Source of the DNA: Nocardia caishijiensis NBRC 108228
Lineage (GTDB): Bacteria; Actinomycetota; Actinomycetes; Mycobacteriales; Mycobacteriaceae
NCBI RefSeq assembly: GCF_001612825.1
Contig: NZ_BDBE01000016.1
Location: 23,882 to 87,881 of the forward strand
DNA length: 64,000 bases
Direction of reading: 5' to 3'
Part shown: positions 18,251-25,939 of the stretch, piece by piece
Numbering within the stretch: the stretch's first letter is position 1
How the letters are laid out: the number at the start of each line of letters is the position of its first letter
Made by a program: the position numbers and the translations under genes
Notes under the pieces: model-generated
Seen by the model: only the letters and a program-made list of their open reading frames with translations
Database searches by the model: none
What the model was told of the DNA's origin: nothing

Positions 18251-19918
18251 CTACGACAGGTACCGGTGCACGAACATCACGGCCATGGCGCCTTCGCCGA
18301 CCGCCGAGGCGACCCGCTTGGCCGACTCGGCGTGCACGTCACCGGCCACGAACACCCCGGGCACGCTGGTTTCGAGGTGGTGGGGTGGACGCGGGAGCTC
18401 CCAGCCCGCCGGGCGCGCGCCGTCGATGAGCAGGTCGGGTCCGGCCAGCACGTACCCGTTGCCGTCGCGGGCGACGACGCCGTCGAGCCAGCCGGTCTGC
18501 GGTGCGGCGCCGATGAACAGGAACAACCGTTGCGCGTCGACCTTGTCCTCGGTGCCGGTTCGGTTGTCGCGCAGCAGGATTCGCTCCAGGTGTTGGTCGC
18601 CGTCGGCGCCGGTCACCTCGGTTTCGGTGTGCACGGTGATGTTCGGGATCTGGGCGATCTGCTGAATCAGGTAGTGCGACATCGACTTCTCCAACGAGTC
18701 GCCACGCACCACCAGATGCACCCCGCGCGCGTGCCGCGACAGGAACACCGCGGCCTGCCCGGCGGAGTTCGCGCCGCCGACGATGTACACCTCCTGCTCG
18801 GCGCACTCGGTCGCTTCGGTCATCGCCGAGCCGTAGTACACACCGCGACCGGTGAATTCGTCGACCCCCGGTGCGGGATGCCGCCGGTAGTCCACTCCGG
18901 TGGCGATGAGAACGGTGTGCGCGCACAGCGATCCGCCGTCGGCGAAGCGCACGGTGCGGGCCGAACCGTTCACCTCGAGACCGACCACTTCACGGGTGGT
19001 GACGATCTCGGCCCCGAATTTGGCCGCCTGCCTGCGGGCGCGATCGGCCAGCTGCGCGCCGGAGAGACCGTCGGGGAAGCCGAGGTAGTTCTCGATGCGC
19101 GAACTCTGCCCCGCCTGCCCACCGGTCGCGGTCCGCTCGACCAGCACGGTGCGCAAACCCTCCGAGGCGCCGTAGACGGCGGCGCCGAGTCCGGCCGGAC
19201 CGCCACCGACGACGATCAGGTCGTAGAACTCGTCGCTGGCCTGCACGCTCAGGCCGCAGCTTTCGGCCAGTTCGCTGTCGGTCGGCTGGATCAGGGCCTC
19301 ACCCGCCTGGGTGATGACCACCGGACACGACTGCGGGTCGGCACCCGCCGCCTCGAGCAACCGGGCGCCCTCGGGTTCGTCCCGGGGGTACCAGCGGTAG
19401 GGCAACTGGTTGCGCGCCAAGAACTCCCGCACTTGCGAGGAGCGGGGCGACCAGCGATCACCGACCACCTTGGTCTCGTGGACGGGCCGCTGCTCGGCGC
19501 TGCGCCAGGCATCGAGCAGCCCCTCGATCACCGGATACAGCTTCTCCTCCGGCGGATCCCACGGCTTGAGCAGATAGTGGTCGAGGTCGACGACATTGAT
19601 CGCGTTGATCGCGGCGTCGGTATCGGCGTACGCGGTGAGCAGCACGCGCCGCGCGTAGGGGTGCAGGTCCATCGCCTGCTCGAGGAATTCGATGCCGTCC
19701 ATCCCCGGCATGCGATAGTCGGCGATCAGTACGGCCACCGGCTGACCGCGCAGCTTCATCTCGCGCAGGGCCTCGAGGGCCTGCGGGCCGGATTCGGCGC
19801 GCAGGATGCGGTAGTCGGCGCCGAAGCGGCGGCGCAGGTCGCGCACCACCGCGCGCGAAACACCAGGATCGTCGTCGACGCTGAGAATGGCCGGTTTGGT
19901 CGGGGCGGGATTGCTCAC
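18251..19918 (-). CDS. Response regulator fused to thioredoxin-reductase-like flavoprotein
   Basis: A 555-residue fusion. Residues 8-130 are a receiver domain with acidic pocket Asp15-17, phosphoacceptor Asp67 (IADYRMPG) and Lys118. Residues 150-222 look like a glutaredoxin-like fold (WSPRSSQVREFLARN ... PYRWYP ... CPVV), with Ser at both positions where CPYC would be. Residues 230-555 match thioredoxin reductase: FAD site VVGGGPAGLGAAVYG, NADPH site VGGANSAGQAA, and the GVFVAGDV motif. The CATC redox centre is absent: residues 359-367 read GVYYGSAMT. NAD(P)H oxidation must therefore act differently, or the domain is a redox sensor. There is no DNA-binding domain. Partner kinase follows 5 bases downstream. 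Confidence 0.9.
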   Translation of the reverse strand: MSNPAPTKPAILSVDDDPGVSRAVVRDLRRRFGADYRILRAESGPQALEALREMKLRGQPVAVLIADYRMPGMDGIEFLEQAMDLHPYARRVLLTAYADTDAAINAINVVDLDHYLLKPWDPPEEKLYPVIEGLLDAWRSAEQRPVHETKVVGDRWSPRSSQVREFLARNQLPYRWYPRDEPEGARLLEAAGADPQSCPVVITQAGEALIQPTDSELAESCGLSVQASDEFYDLIVVGGGPAGLGAAVYGASEGLRTVLVERTATGGQAGQSSRIENYLGFPDGLSGAQLADRARRQAAKFGAEIVTTREVVGLEVNGSARTVRFADGGSLCAHTVLIATGVDYRRHPAPGVDEFTGRGVYYGSAMTEATECAEQEVYIVGGANSAGQAAVFLSRHARGVHLVVRGDSLEKSMSHYLIQQIAQIPNITVHTETEVTGADGDQHLERILLRDNRTGTEDKVDAQRLFLFIGAAPQTGWLDGVVARDGNGYVLAGPDLLIDGARPAGWELPRPPHHLETSVPGVFVAGDVHAESAKRVASAVGEGAMAVMFVHRYLS

Positions 19919-19956
19919 CCCGCAAGTATCCCTTTCCGAGGCCTCAGGCGTCTTTA

Positions 19957-19973
19957 CCCGGAGGGAGGGAAGA
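19957..19973. repeat. 17-base purine repeat, copy 2
   Basis: Identical to bases 342-358 (CCCGGAGGGAGGGAAGA). It abuts the stop codon of the small basic protein gene and is followed inside that gene by a GGGGCCC-GAA-GGGCCCC hairpin (19977-19993). Confidence 0.5.
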
Positions 19974-20186
19974 TCAGGGGCCCGAAGGGCCCCGACTCGA
20001 GCGCGTCAGCGCTCCATGTCTCAGGACCAGGTCGAGTTCGCTGGGGGTGAGCAGGCGTTCGAGGCGTTCGTCGCGTTTACGGCGGGTGAAGGCGCTGCGC
20101 AGGGCGAAGCTGTCGTCCGGCTCGATGGTCGGGAGCAGCGGAACCTCGTTGATGTGTCTGCGGGGCAGGAATGAGCGCAGTTTCAC
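19974..20186 (-). CDS. Small basic protein, hypothetical
   Basis: A 70-residue Arg/Leu-rich protein, MKLRSFLPRRHINEVPLLPT at the N-terminus and RRKRDERLERLLTPSELDLV in the middle. It resembles no family I can name. The GTG at 20186 is preceded by GAGGTGAT at good spacing, which supports translation. The last residues (RSSRGPSGP) are encoded across a GC-rich hairpin (19977-19993) that may also end the transcript. It lies 55 bases upstream of the response-regulator flavoprotein on the same strand and may be cotranscribed with it. Confidence 0.5.
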   Translation of the reverse strand: MKLRSFLPRRHINEVPLLPTIEPDDSFALRSAFTRRKRDERLERLLTPSELDLVLRHGALTRSSRGPSGP

Positions 20187-20324
20187 GGCCGATCACCTCG
20201 GGGTCGACGACGGGTATGCCGGGCGGCTGAGCCTCTTCGATCAGCTACTTCGATTAGCGAAGAGTTTGCCAGCATGTCCGAGTTGGTGCAAGCGGGACAG
20301 GTCGGACACGGCCGACCGACCGGT

Positions 20325-20352
20325 CGGTGACCTGCTTCGGCGCAGGTCACCG
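20325..20352 (-). terminator. Hairpin terminator behind fabH
   Basis: Perfect 11-base arms CGGTGACCTGC and GCAGGTCACCG with loop TTCGGC, lying 24 bases past the fabH stop. A 14-base palindrome ACCGACCGGTCGGT (20315-20328) overlaps its far arm. No T-run follows. The rest of 20187-20324 shows only a short CTTCG-ATTAG-CGAAG repeat at 20248-20262. Confidence 0.55.
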
Positions 20353-20375
20353 CCGTCGTCGCGGGATTTGCTGGG

Positions 20376-21407
20376 TCAGGACTTCCAGGCGGGCATCGTG
20401 ACCACCTGTGCGGCATAGGACAACCCGGCGCCGAAGGCGATGAGCAGTGCCGCGTCGCCCGGCTTCGATTCGCCCTTGCGTAGCAGCGCCTCCATCGCCA
20501 ACGGGATCGAGGCTGCCGAGGTGTTGCCGGACTCCTCGATGTCGTTGGCCAGTGCGCAGCTCTCCGGCAACTTCAGCACCCGGGCCATGATCTCGATGAT
20601 CCGGCCGTTGGCCTGGTGCGGGATCATCGCGTCGAGGTCGTCGGTGGTCAGGCCCGCACGGTCGATCGCCTCCCGGCACACCTTCTCCAGTGAGTGCGCT
20701 GCCCAGCGGAACACCGCCGTGCCCTCCATGGTGAGGTAGGGCCGCACCGCGTCCGTGCCCCTCTCCTCGATCTCGGCGAAGAACTCCATCCAGTCCTTGG
20801 ACTGGCGGATGGCGTGGTGCTGGGTGCCGTCCGAACCCCACACGGTCGGGCCGATGCCCTGTTCCGGCGCGGGCCCGACGATCACCGCGCCCGCGCCGTC
20901 GGCGAACAGGAACGCGGTGGACCGGTCGGTGAAGTCGATGGTGTCGGTGAGCTTCTCGACGCCGATCACCAATACGTGCTGCGAGGTGCCCGCGCGTACC
21001 AGGTCGGAGGCCATGCCGACGGCATGACAGAAACCGGCACAGCCCGCGGAGATGTCGAAGGCGGCGGCACCGGTCATGTCCAGGTCGGTGGCGATGCGCG
21101 GACCGATGGCCGGGGTGAGCAGCAGGTGGGTCGAGGTGGCGACGATGACGCAGTCGACCTGGTCGGCGGCGACGCCCGCGGCCGCCATCGCGTCCCGCGC
21201 GGCGGCGACGCTCATGGACTGCACGGTCTCGGTGTCCGAGGCGAAGCGGCGGGTTTTGATGCCGGACCTGGTCTGGATCCACTCGTCGCTCGAGTTGATC
21301 GGGCCCGCGACCTCGTCGTTGGTGACCACCCGGGCGGGGCGGTACACGCCCAGCCCGAGGATCGCGGTGTGCTCCGCGCCGGTCGTCTGGGCGATTCGAG
21401 CAGCCAT
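20376..21407 (-). CDS. fabH: Beta-ketoacyl-ACP synthase III
   Basis: A 343-residue condensing enzyme that joins an acyl-CoA primer to malonyl-ACP, starting fatty-acid or (in mycolata) long-chain FAS-II elongation. The triad is complete: Cys in ISAGCAGF, His in IPHQANGR, Asn in ESGNTSAAS. GAGLSYAAQVV closes the fold. Sequence is close to the mycobacterial FabH type (SSDEWIQTRSGIKTRRFA). The ATG at 21407 is chosen because AGAGGAGAT lies 6 bases ahead; an upstream ATG at 21431 lacks a site. The gene stands alone between terminator-like elements. Confidence 0.92.
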   Translation of the reverse strand: MAARIAQTTGAEHTAILGLGVYRPARVVTNDEVAGPINSSDEWIQTRSGIKTRRFASDTETVQSMSVAAARDAMAAAGVAADQVDCVIVATSTHLLLTPAIGPRIATDLDMTGAAAFDISAGCAGFCHAVGMASDLVRAGTSQHVLVIGVEKLTDTIDFTDRSTAFLFADGAGAVIVGPAPEQGIGPTVWGSDGTQHHAIRQSKDWMEFFAEIEERGTDAVRPYLTMEGTAVFRWAAHSLEKVCREAIDRAGLTTDDLDAMIPHQANGRIIEIMARVLKLPESCALANDIEESGNTSAASIPLAMEALLRKGESKPGDAALLIAFGAGLSYAAQVVTMPAWKS

Positions 21408-21570
21408 GCGTATCTCCTCTGTACCTGGCAACCTGCGGGTTGCACCGCTGGGTGTACCTGAAGCATCGAAATCTGTCCCTCATCGCCCGTGACCCCTGCG
21501 TGGACAACATGTGAACGCGCAGACATGAGGCCCCCTCATATTAGCCTGAAATCTGTCCGAAGAGTGTCGA

Positions 21571-21596
21571 TTGTCACAAGAGCCGAGGGGTATAAC
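21571..21596 (+). promoter_or_regulatory. Possible promoter of the GlsB-like gene
   Basis: TTGTCA (21571) and TATAAC (21591) precede the GlsB-like gene by about 50 bases. The 14-base spacer is short for the main sigma factor, so the assignment is tentative. The 239-base gap 21408-21646 holds this and otherwise nothing recognised. Confidence 0.3.
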
Positions 21597-21646
21597 TGTG
21601 AGACGAGGCGATACCTAGCCGACCCTTCGAGGGAACGAGGAAAACC

Positions 21647-21919
21647 ATGCTCGGACTCGGAATCATTGGTTGGATCATCATCGGCGGACTCGCCGGGTGG
21701 ATAGCCAGCAAGTTCATGAAGACCGACGCCCAGCAGGGGATCCTGCTCAATATCGTCGTCGGGATCGTCGGTGGCCTGCTCGGCGGCTTCATCCTGAAGC
21801 TGTTCGGCGTCGACGTCGAAGGCGCGGGTTGGATCTTCAGCTTCATCACCTGTCTGGCCGGTGCCTGCCTGCTGCTGTTCCTGGTCGGCCTGGTCACCGG
21901 GCGCAGATCAGTGCACTGA
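21647..21919 (+). CDS. GlsB/YeaQ/YmgE-family stress membrane protein
   Basis: A 90-residue, Gly-rich inner membrane protein with three hydrophobic helices, GIIGWIIIGGLAGWIASKFM at the N-terminus and NIVVGIVGGLLGGFI in the middle, the transglycosylase-associated protein pattern. Members are general-stress-induced; no enzyme activity is established. GAGGGAACGAGGAAAACC upstream supplies a ribosome site for ATG 21647. It is followed by psd after 69 bases. Confidence 0.88.
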   Translation: MLGLGIIGWIIIGGLAGWIASKFMKTDAQQGILLNIVVGIVGGLLGGFILKLFGVDVEGAGWIFSFITCLAGACLLLFLVGLVTGRRSVH

Positions 21920-21988
21920 CCACCCCTGCGGACCACGGGCTTCCCGTAAGGTGTGATCGCTGTTGTCATCACACGAAAGAGGGAGCCC

Positions 21989-22702
21989 GTGGCACGCCGC
22001 CCCACCCCGCCCGGCACGCCCGAGACCACCGGCGTCGGCCATGTCGTCGACCTGGTCCGGGCCGCTGTACCCCCGCTGCACCCCGCAGGTCTGCCGTTCG
22101 TCGCGGCGCCGTTGGCGGTGGCGGTGGTCGGCGGACGCAACAAGTGGGTGCGCCGGACCGGTCTGGCCGCCGCCGCCGCCTGCGCCGCTTTCTTCCGGCA
22201 CCCGCACCGGGTGCCGCCCAACCGCGCGGGCATCGTCGTCGCCCCCGCCGACGGTGAGATCGCCCTGGTCGACACGGCCGTGCCGCCCGCCGAGCTCGGT
22301 CTCGGCGATCAGCCGCTGCCGCGCGTGAGCATCTTCCTGTCGGTGCTCGACGTGCACGTCCAACGCGTGCCCGTGTCCGGGACCGTGCGCGAGGTGCTGC
22401 ACCAGCCCGGCAAATTCCTCTCCGCCGACCTGGCCGAGGCCTCCGACGCCAACGAGCGCAACAGCATGCTCATCGAGACGGCCGAGGGCAAGCAGGTCGT
22501 GGTCGTGCAGATCGCGGGGCTGATCGCGCGCCGCATCGTCTGCGACGCCCGCGTCGGCGACCAACTCACCATCGGTGACACCTACGGGCTCATCCGCTTC
22601 GGTTCCCGCGTGGACACCTACTTCCCGGTCGGCACCGAACTGCTGGTCACCCCCGGCCAGCGCACGATCGGAGCCGAAACCGTGCTGGCTGTGCTGGGAT
22701 GA
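21989..22702 (+). CDS. psd: Phosphatidylserine decarboxylase proenzyme
   Basis: A 237-residue membrane-associated enzyme that makes phosphatidylethanolamine from phosphatidylserine. It self-cleaves to form a pyruvoyl cofactor; the cleavage site is RFGSRVD near residue 211, the short actinobacterial type. Other family blocks are [24 protein letters not shown] and [11 protein letters not shown] 21989 is preferred over an upstream ATG at 21953 because AAAGAGGGAG lies just before it. It overlaps pssA by 4 bases (ATGA), the same pair as in mycobacteria. Confidence 0.94.
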   Translation: MARRPTPPGTPETTGVGHVVDLVRAAVPPLHPAGLPFVAAPLAVAVVGGRNKWVRRTGLAAAAACAAFFRHPHRVPPNRAGIVVAPADGEIALVDTAVPPAELGLGDQPLPRVSIFLSVLDVHVQRVPVSGTVREVLHQPGKFLSADLAEASDANERNSMLIETAEGKQVVVVQIAGLIARRIVCDARVGDQLTIGDTYGLIRFGSRVDTYFPVGTELLVTPGQRTIGAETVLAVLG

Positions 22703-23577
22703 TCGAACAGGCGCATTCGGCTCGCCGCCGTCGGCCACGTTCGGTCCGGTTGCTGCCGAGCATCGTCACCATCCTCGCGCTGTGCTCGGGGTTGTCGGCG
22801 GTGAAGTTCGGGCTCGACGGTGAACTCGGCATCGCGCTGGCCATGGTCGGCGCCGCCGCCGTGCTCGACACCCTCGACGGCCGCCTGGCCCGGATGCTCG
22901 ACGCCACCTCCAAGATGGGCGCCGAACTGGACTCGCTGTCGGACGCCATCTCCTTCGGCGTCGCGCCCGCGCTCGTCCTCTACGTCACCCTGCTCGACGG
23001 GTACAGCGCGGGCTGGATCATCGCCCTGCTGTACGCGGTGAGCCTGGTGCTGCGCCTGGCCAGATTCAACACCCTGCTCGACGACGATTCCCGCCCGAAC
23101 TGGGCGCGCGAATACTTCACCGGGGTGCCCGCCCCCGCGGGCGCCCTCATCGCGCTCGTCCCGATCGCCCTGAAGGTGCAGTTCGGGGACGGCTGGTGGG
23201 ACAGCTTCACCTTCGTCGCCGTGTGGACGACCTTCGCCGCGCTGCTGTGCGTGAGCACCATCCCCACTCTGGCCATGAAGTCGGTGTCGGTGGCGCCGCA
23301 GGCCGCGGCCGGACTGCTGGTGCTCGTCGCGGTCGCGGCAGCCCTGCTGGTCACGTACCCGATCGTGCTGCTGCTGATCCTGGTCGCGCTGTACCTCGGT
23401 CACATCCCGTTCGCCTGGCGCTCGGCGCGCTGGGTGGCGGCCCGGCCGGAGACCTGGCAGCACAAACCCGCCGAGCGACGGGCCCAGCGCCGCGCGCAGC
23501 GGCGGATGCCGCAGATCCGCCGTCCGGCGATTCGCGGGTCGGCGCGGCTGCGGTTGCGTCGCCCGCGCGACGATTAG
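22699..23577 (+). CDS. pssA: CDP-diacylglycerol-serine O-phosphatidyltransferase
   Basis: A 292-residue membrane enzyme that condenses CDP-diacylglycerol with L-serine to phosphatidylserine, the substrate of Psd encoded just upstream. The CDP-alcohol phosphotransferase signature D-G-x2-A-R-x8-G-x3-D-x3-D is intact (LDGRLARM ... [10 protein letters not shown], about residues 58-81). About eight helices follow, and a basic C-terminal tail ([17 protein letters not shown]) faces the cytosol. Translationally coupled to psd by ATGA. Confidence 0.95.
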   Translation: MIEQAHSARRRRPRSVRLLPSIVTILALCSGLSAVKFGLDGELGIALAMVGAAAVLDTLDGRLARMLDATSKMGAELDSLSDAISFGVAPALVLYVTLLDGYSAGWIIALLYAVSLVLRLARFNTLLDDDSRPNWAREYFTGVPAPAGALIALVPIALKVQFGDGWWDSFTFVAVWTTFAALLCVSTIPTLAMKSVSVAPQAAAGLLVLVAVAAALLVTYPIVLLLILVALYLGHIPFAWRSARWVAARPETWQHKPAERRAQRRAQRRMPQIRRPAIRGSARLRLRRPRDD

Positions 23578-23661
23578 TTCCCCGGCGAGATGCCGCCCAC
23601 ATCCTGCTGATCGACAGGCTGGGCGGGCGGTACCGTAGCGCCACTACGGCAAGGAGCGCGG

Positions 23662-24534
23662 GTGGAATCGGACGGGATCACGGAGTTCTCTCAGCACAGG
23701 TCCAGGCTGTTCGCGCTTGCCTACCGCATGTTCGGTGCCGCGAGTGAGGCCGAGGACGTGGTTCAGGAGGCCTACCTGCGCTGGGCTGCCGCCGACCAGG
23801 CCGCGATCGAGAATCCCGAAGCCTGGCTGACGACGGTCACCGTGAACCTGTGCCGCACCGAGCTGACGTCGGCGCGAGCCCGGCGCGAAACCTACGTCGG
23901 GCCGTGGTTGCCCGAGCCGGTGCCCTCCGGGGAATTCGGTCCGCTGGAAACCGTCGAGGAACGCGAATCGGTGTCGTTGGCGTTGCTCACCGCGATGGAA
24001 CGGCTCAACCCGGTGGAGCGGGCGGTGCTGGTACTGCGCGAGGCGTTCGGCTATCCGCATGCCGAGATCGCCGCGATGCTCGACCTCACCGAGGCCAATT
24101 CGCAGCAGATCCTGCACCGCGCCAGCACGCGGGTGCGGGGCGGCAAACCGCGATACCCGGCTCCGACCGAGCAGGTACGTGCCCTGTTCGAGCGATTCAT
24201 GACGGCCGCCGTGACCGGCGATGTGGCCGGTCTGCGTGCCATGCTGGCTGCCGATGTGGTGAGCATGGCCGACGGTGGTGGCAAGGTGACCGCGGCCCGT
24301 CGTCCGGTCACCGGCGCCGACCAGGTGTCGCGCTACCTCGTCGGTCTCACCAAGTTCCTCACTCCGGCAACGACATTCGCCTTCGACGAGGTGAACGGCG
24401 AGTTGGCCTTGATCGTGCGGGCCGACGGTGAGCGGGCCAGCTCCGTGATGTTCTTCGAAGTCGACGACCAGGGCTTGGTCGACGAGGTACTCATCGTGGT
24501 CAACCCGGACAAATTGAACCGAATCGAGGCGTGA
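23662..24534 (+). CDS. ECF41-type RNA polymerase sigma factor (SigJ-like)
   Basis: A 290-residue extracytoplasmic-function sigma factor. Residues 9-75 are sigma region 2 (FALAYRMFGAASEAEDVVQEAYLRW) and 105-160 region 4. A SnoaL-like C-terminal domain (170-290) replaces an anti-sigma factor. All three ECF41 hallmarks are present: WLPEP (82-86) in the linker, DGGGK (204-208) and NPDKL (281-285). In this group the C-terminal domain itself restrains activity. Start GTG with AAGGAG 7 bases ahead. The target is usually an adjacent redox gene; here a flavoprotein 81 bases downstream with an ECF41-like promoter. Confidence 0.9.
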   Translation: MESDGITEFSQHRSRLFALAYRMFGAASEAEDVVQEAYLRWAAADQAAIENPEAWLTTVTVNLCRTELTSARARRETYVGPWLPEPVPSGEFGPLETVEERESVSLALLTAMERLNPVERAVLVLREAFGYPHAEIAAMLDLTEANSQQILHRASTRVRGGKPRYPAPTEQVRALFERFMTAAVTGDVAGLRAMLAADVVSMADGGGKVTAARRPVTGADQVSRYLVGLTKFLTPATTFAFDEVNGELALIVRADGERASSVMFFEVDDQGLVDEVLIVVNPDKLNRIEA

Positions 24535-24554
24535 CCCGGATCACTGGCAGAAAG

Positions 24555-24581
24555 TGTCAGGAACATGGGGGCTGTCCGGTC
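24555..24581 (+). promoter_or_regulatory. Candidate ECF41 promoter of the flavoprotein gene
   Basis: TGTCAGG (24555-24561), a 16-base spacer, then GGTC (24578-24581). The ECF41 target consensus is TGTCACA-N16-CGTC, so the match has the exact spacing with two changes in the first box and one in the second. It lies 34 bases before the ATG of the flavoprotein gene and 20 bases past the sigma-factor stop. Confidence 0.55.
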
Positions 24582-24615
24582 TGGAAGGTGTCGGCACATC
24601 GAGAGGAGCCACACC

Positions 24616-25923
24616 ATGACCGGTCAGCATCGGATCGTCGTTCTCGGCGCGGGGTACGCGGGTCTCGCGGCGGCCCGCCGGTTGGCCCGCACATCGCGAG
24701 ATGCCACGATCACCGTGGTCGATTCGCGCGCGGAGTTCGTCGAGCGCGTGCGCCTGCACCAGGAAGCCGCCGGGCAATCGATCAGGCGCTGGGACCTGCG
24801 GAAAATGCTGGAGCGCAAGGGGATCGAGTTCGTTCGGGCGCAGGTTTCGGATCTGGATCCTGCGACCAGGCGAGTGCACCTCGTTGAGGTTGTCGAAGGC
24901 GGACCGCAAGGCTCGGCTCGGTGGGCCGAAGGGTCGGTCGGCGCTGCGCATGGGCAGGTTCAGGGCCTCGACGGGCGGCTGGTCGGGGCGGGCGGCCCGG
25001 GCGAGTCGGTTCAAGACGTCGAAGGGCGGGCGGGCGGTGACGGCGGCCCGCATGACGGCGTCGAGGGGCGATCGGTCGTCGGCGGTGATGGTCGGCGGGC
25101 TGCTGACTTCGATTCGTGGACGCTCACGTACGACACCCTGGTCTACGCGCTCGGTAGCGCGGCCGATCGGTCGGGTGCGCCGGGCGTGGCCGAATACGCG
25201 CGGTCCGTCGCGACACCCGAGGATGTGCGTGCTCTTCCCGACGGGCGGGTCATCGTGGTCGGTTCCGGGTCGACGGGCATCGAGTTGGCTGCGGAACTCG
25301 CCGAATCGCAACGGTATTCGACGGTGGTGCTGCTCGGCGCCGACGAGCCGGGTGCGTGGTTGTCGGCGCGGGCAGGCGAGCGCATCCGCGCCACGCTCAC
25401 CCGACTCGGGGTGGAGATCCGGTCGGCGAAGGCCGTCGAGGTGCTGCCGACGGGTGTGCGTCTGACCGACGGCACGGTGGTCGAGGCCGAATCTGTCGTC
25501 TGGACAGCCGGTTTCACCGTTCCCGACCTGGCCCGGCGAGCAGGTCTCGCGGTCGACGAACACGGCCGCATCCGCACCGACGCCACCTTGCGCTCGATCT
25601 CCCACCCCGACATCTACGCCGCCGGTGACGCGGCGCTGATGGCAGGCCCGGGCGACCGCCCGCTCCGAATGGCCTGCGCCACAGCCATTCCCGCCGGTGC
25701 GTACGTCGCCCGGGCCATCATCGCGCGCGCGAAGGGGACCGAGCCGGAGCCGATGACCTTCCGCTACCAGCTCCAATGCCTCAGCCTCGGCCGCCGCGAC
25801 GCCGTCATCCAGGTGCTCAACGCCGACGACACCCCCGGAACACGCGTGATCCGTGGCCGCACCGGTGCGCTGGTGAAGGAACTGATCGTGCGCGGCGCCG
25901 GAATGACGGTCGGCCTGCGCTGA
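24616..25923 (+). CDS. NDH-2/FSP1-like FAD-dependent pyridine nucleotide oxidoreductase with inserted linker
   Basis: A 435-residue two-Rossmann flavoprotein. FAD site VVLGAGYAGLAAARRL (8-23), NAD(P)H site VVGSGSTGIELAAELA (about 220-235), second FAD motif DIYAAGDAAL. It resembles type-II NADH dehydrogenase and related quinone reductases. Residues 92-164 are a Gly/Asp/Val/Arg-rich insertion (GGPQGSARWAEGSVG, EGRAGGDGGPHDG) that breaks the first Rossmann half and is absent from the usual 370-residue family. ATG 24616 follows GAGAGGAG. It sits behind the ECF41 sigma factor, which probably drives it, placing it in an oxidative or envelope stress response. Confidence 0.85.
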   Translation: MTGQHRIVVLGAGYAGLAAARRLARTSRDATITVVDSRAEFVERVRLHQEAAGQSIRRWDLRKMLERKGIEFVRAQVSDLDPATRRVHLVEVVEGGPQGSARWAEGSVGAAHGQVQGLDGRLVGAGGPGESVQDVEGRAGGDGGPHDGVEGRSVVGGDGRRAADFDSWTLTYDTLVYALGSAADRSGAPGVAEYARSVATPEDVRALPDGRVIVVGSGSTGIELAAELAESQRYSTVVLLGADEPGAWLSARAGERIRATLTRLGVEIRSAKAVEVLPTGVRLTDGTVVEAESVVWTAGFTVPDLARRAGLAVDEHGRIRTDATLRSISHPDIYAAGDAALMAGPGDRPLRMACATAIPAGAYVARAIIARAKGTEPEPMTFRYQLQCLSLGRRDAVIQVLNADDTPGTRVIRGRTGALVKELIVRGAGMTVGLR

Positions 25924-25939
25924 CGGACGCTCCCGCCGC

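Noticed and set aside
21953..21988. Upstream ATG start for psd
   Set aside because: The GTG at 21989 has an AAAGAGGGAG ribosome site and matches family N-termini better.
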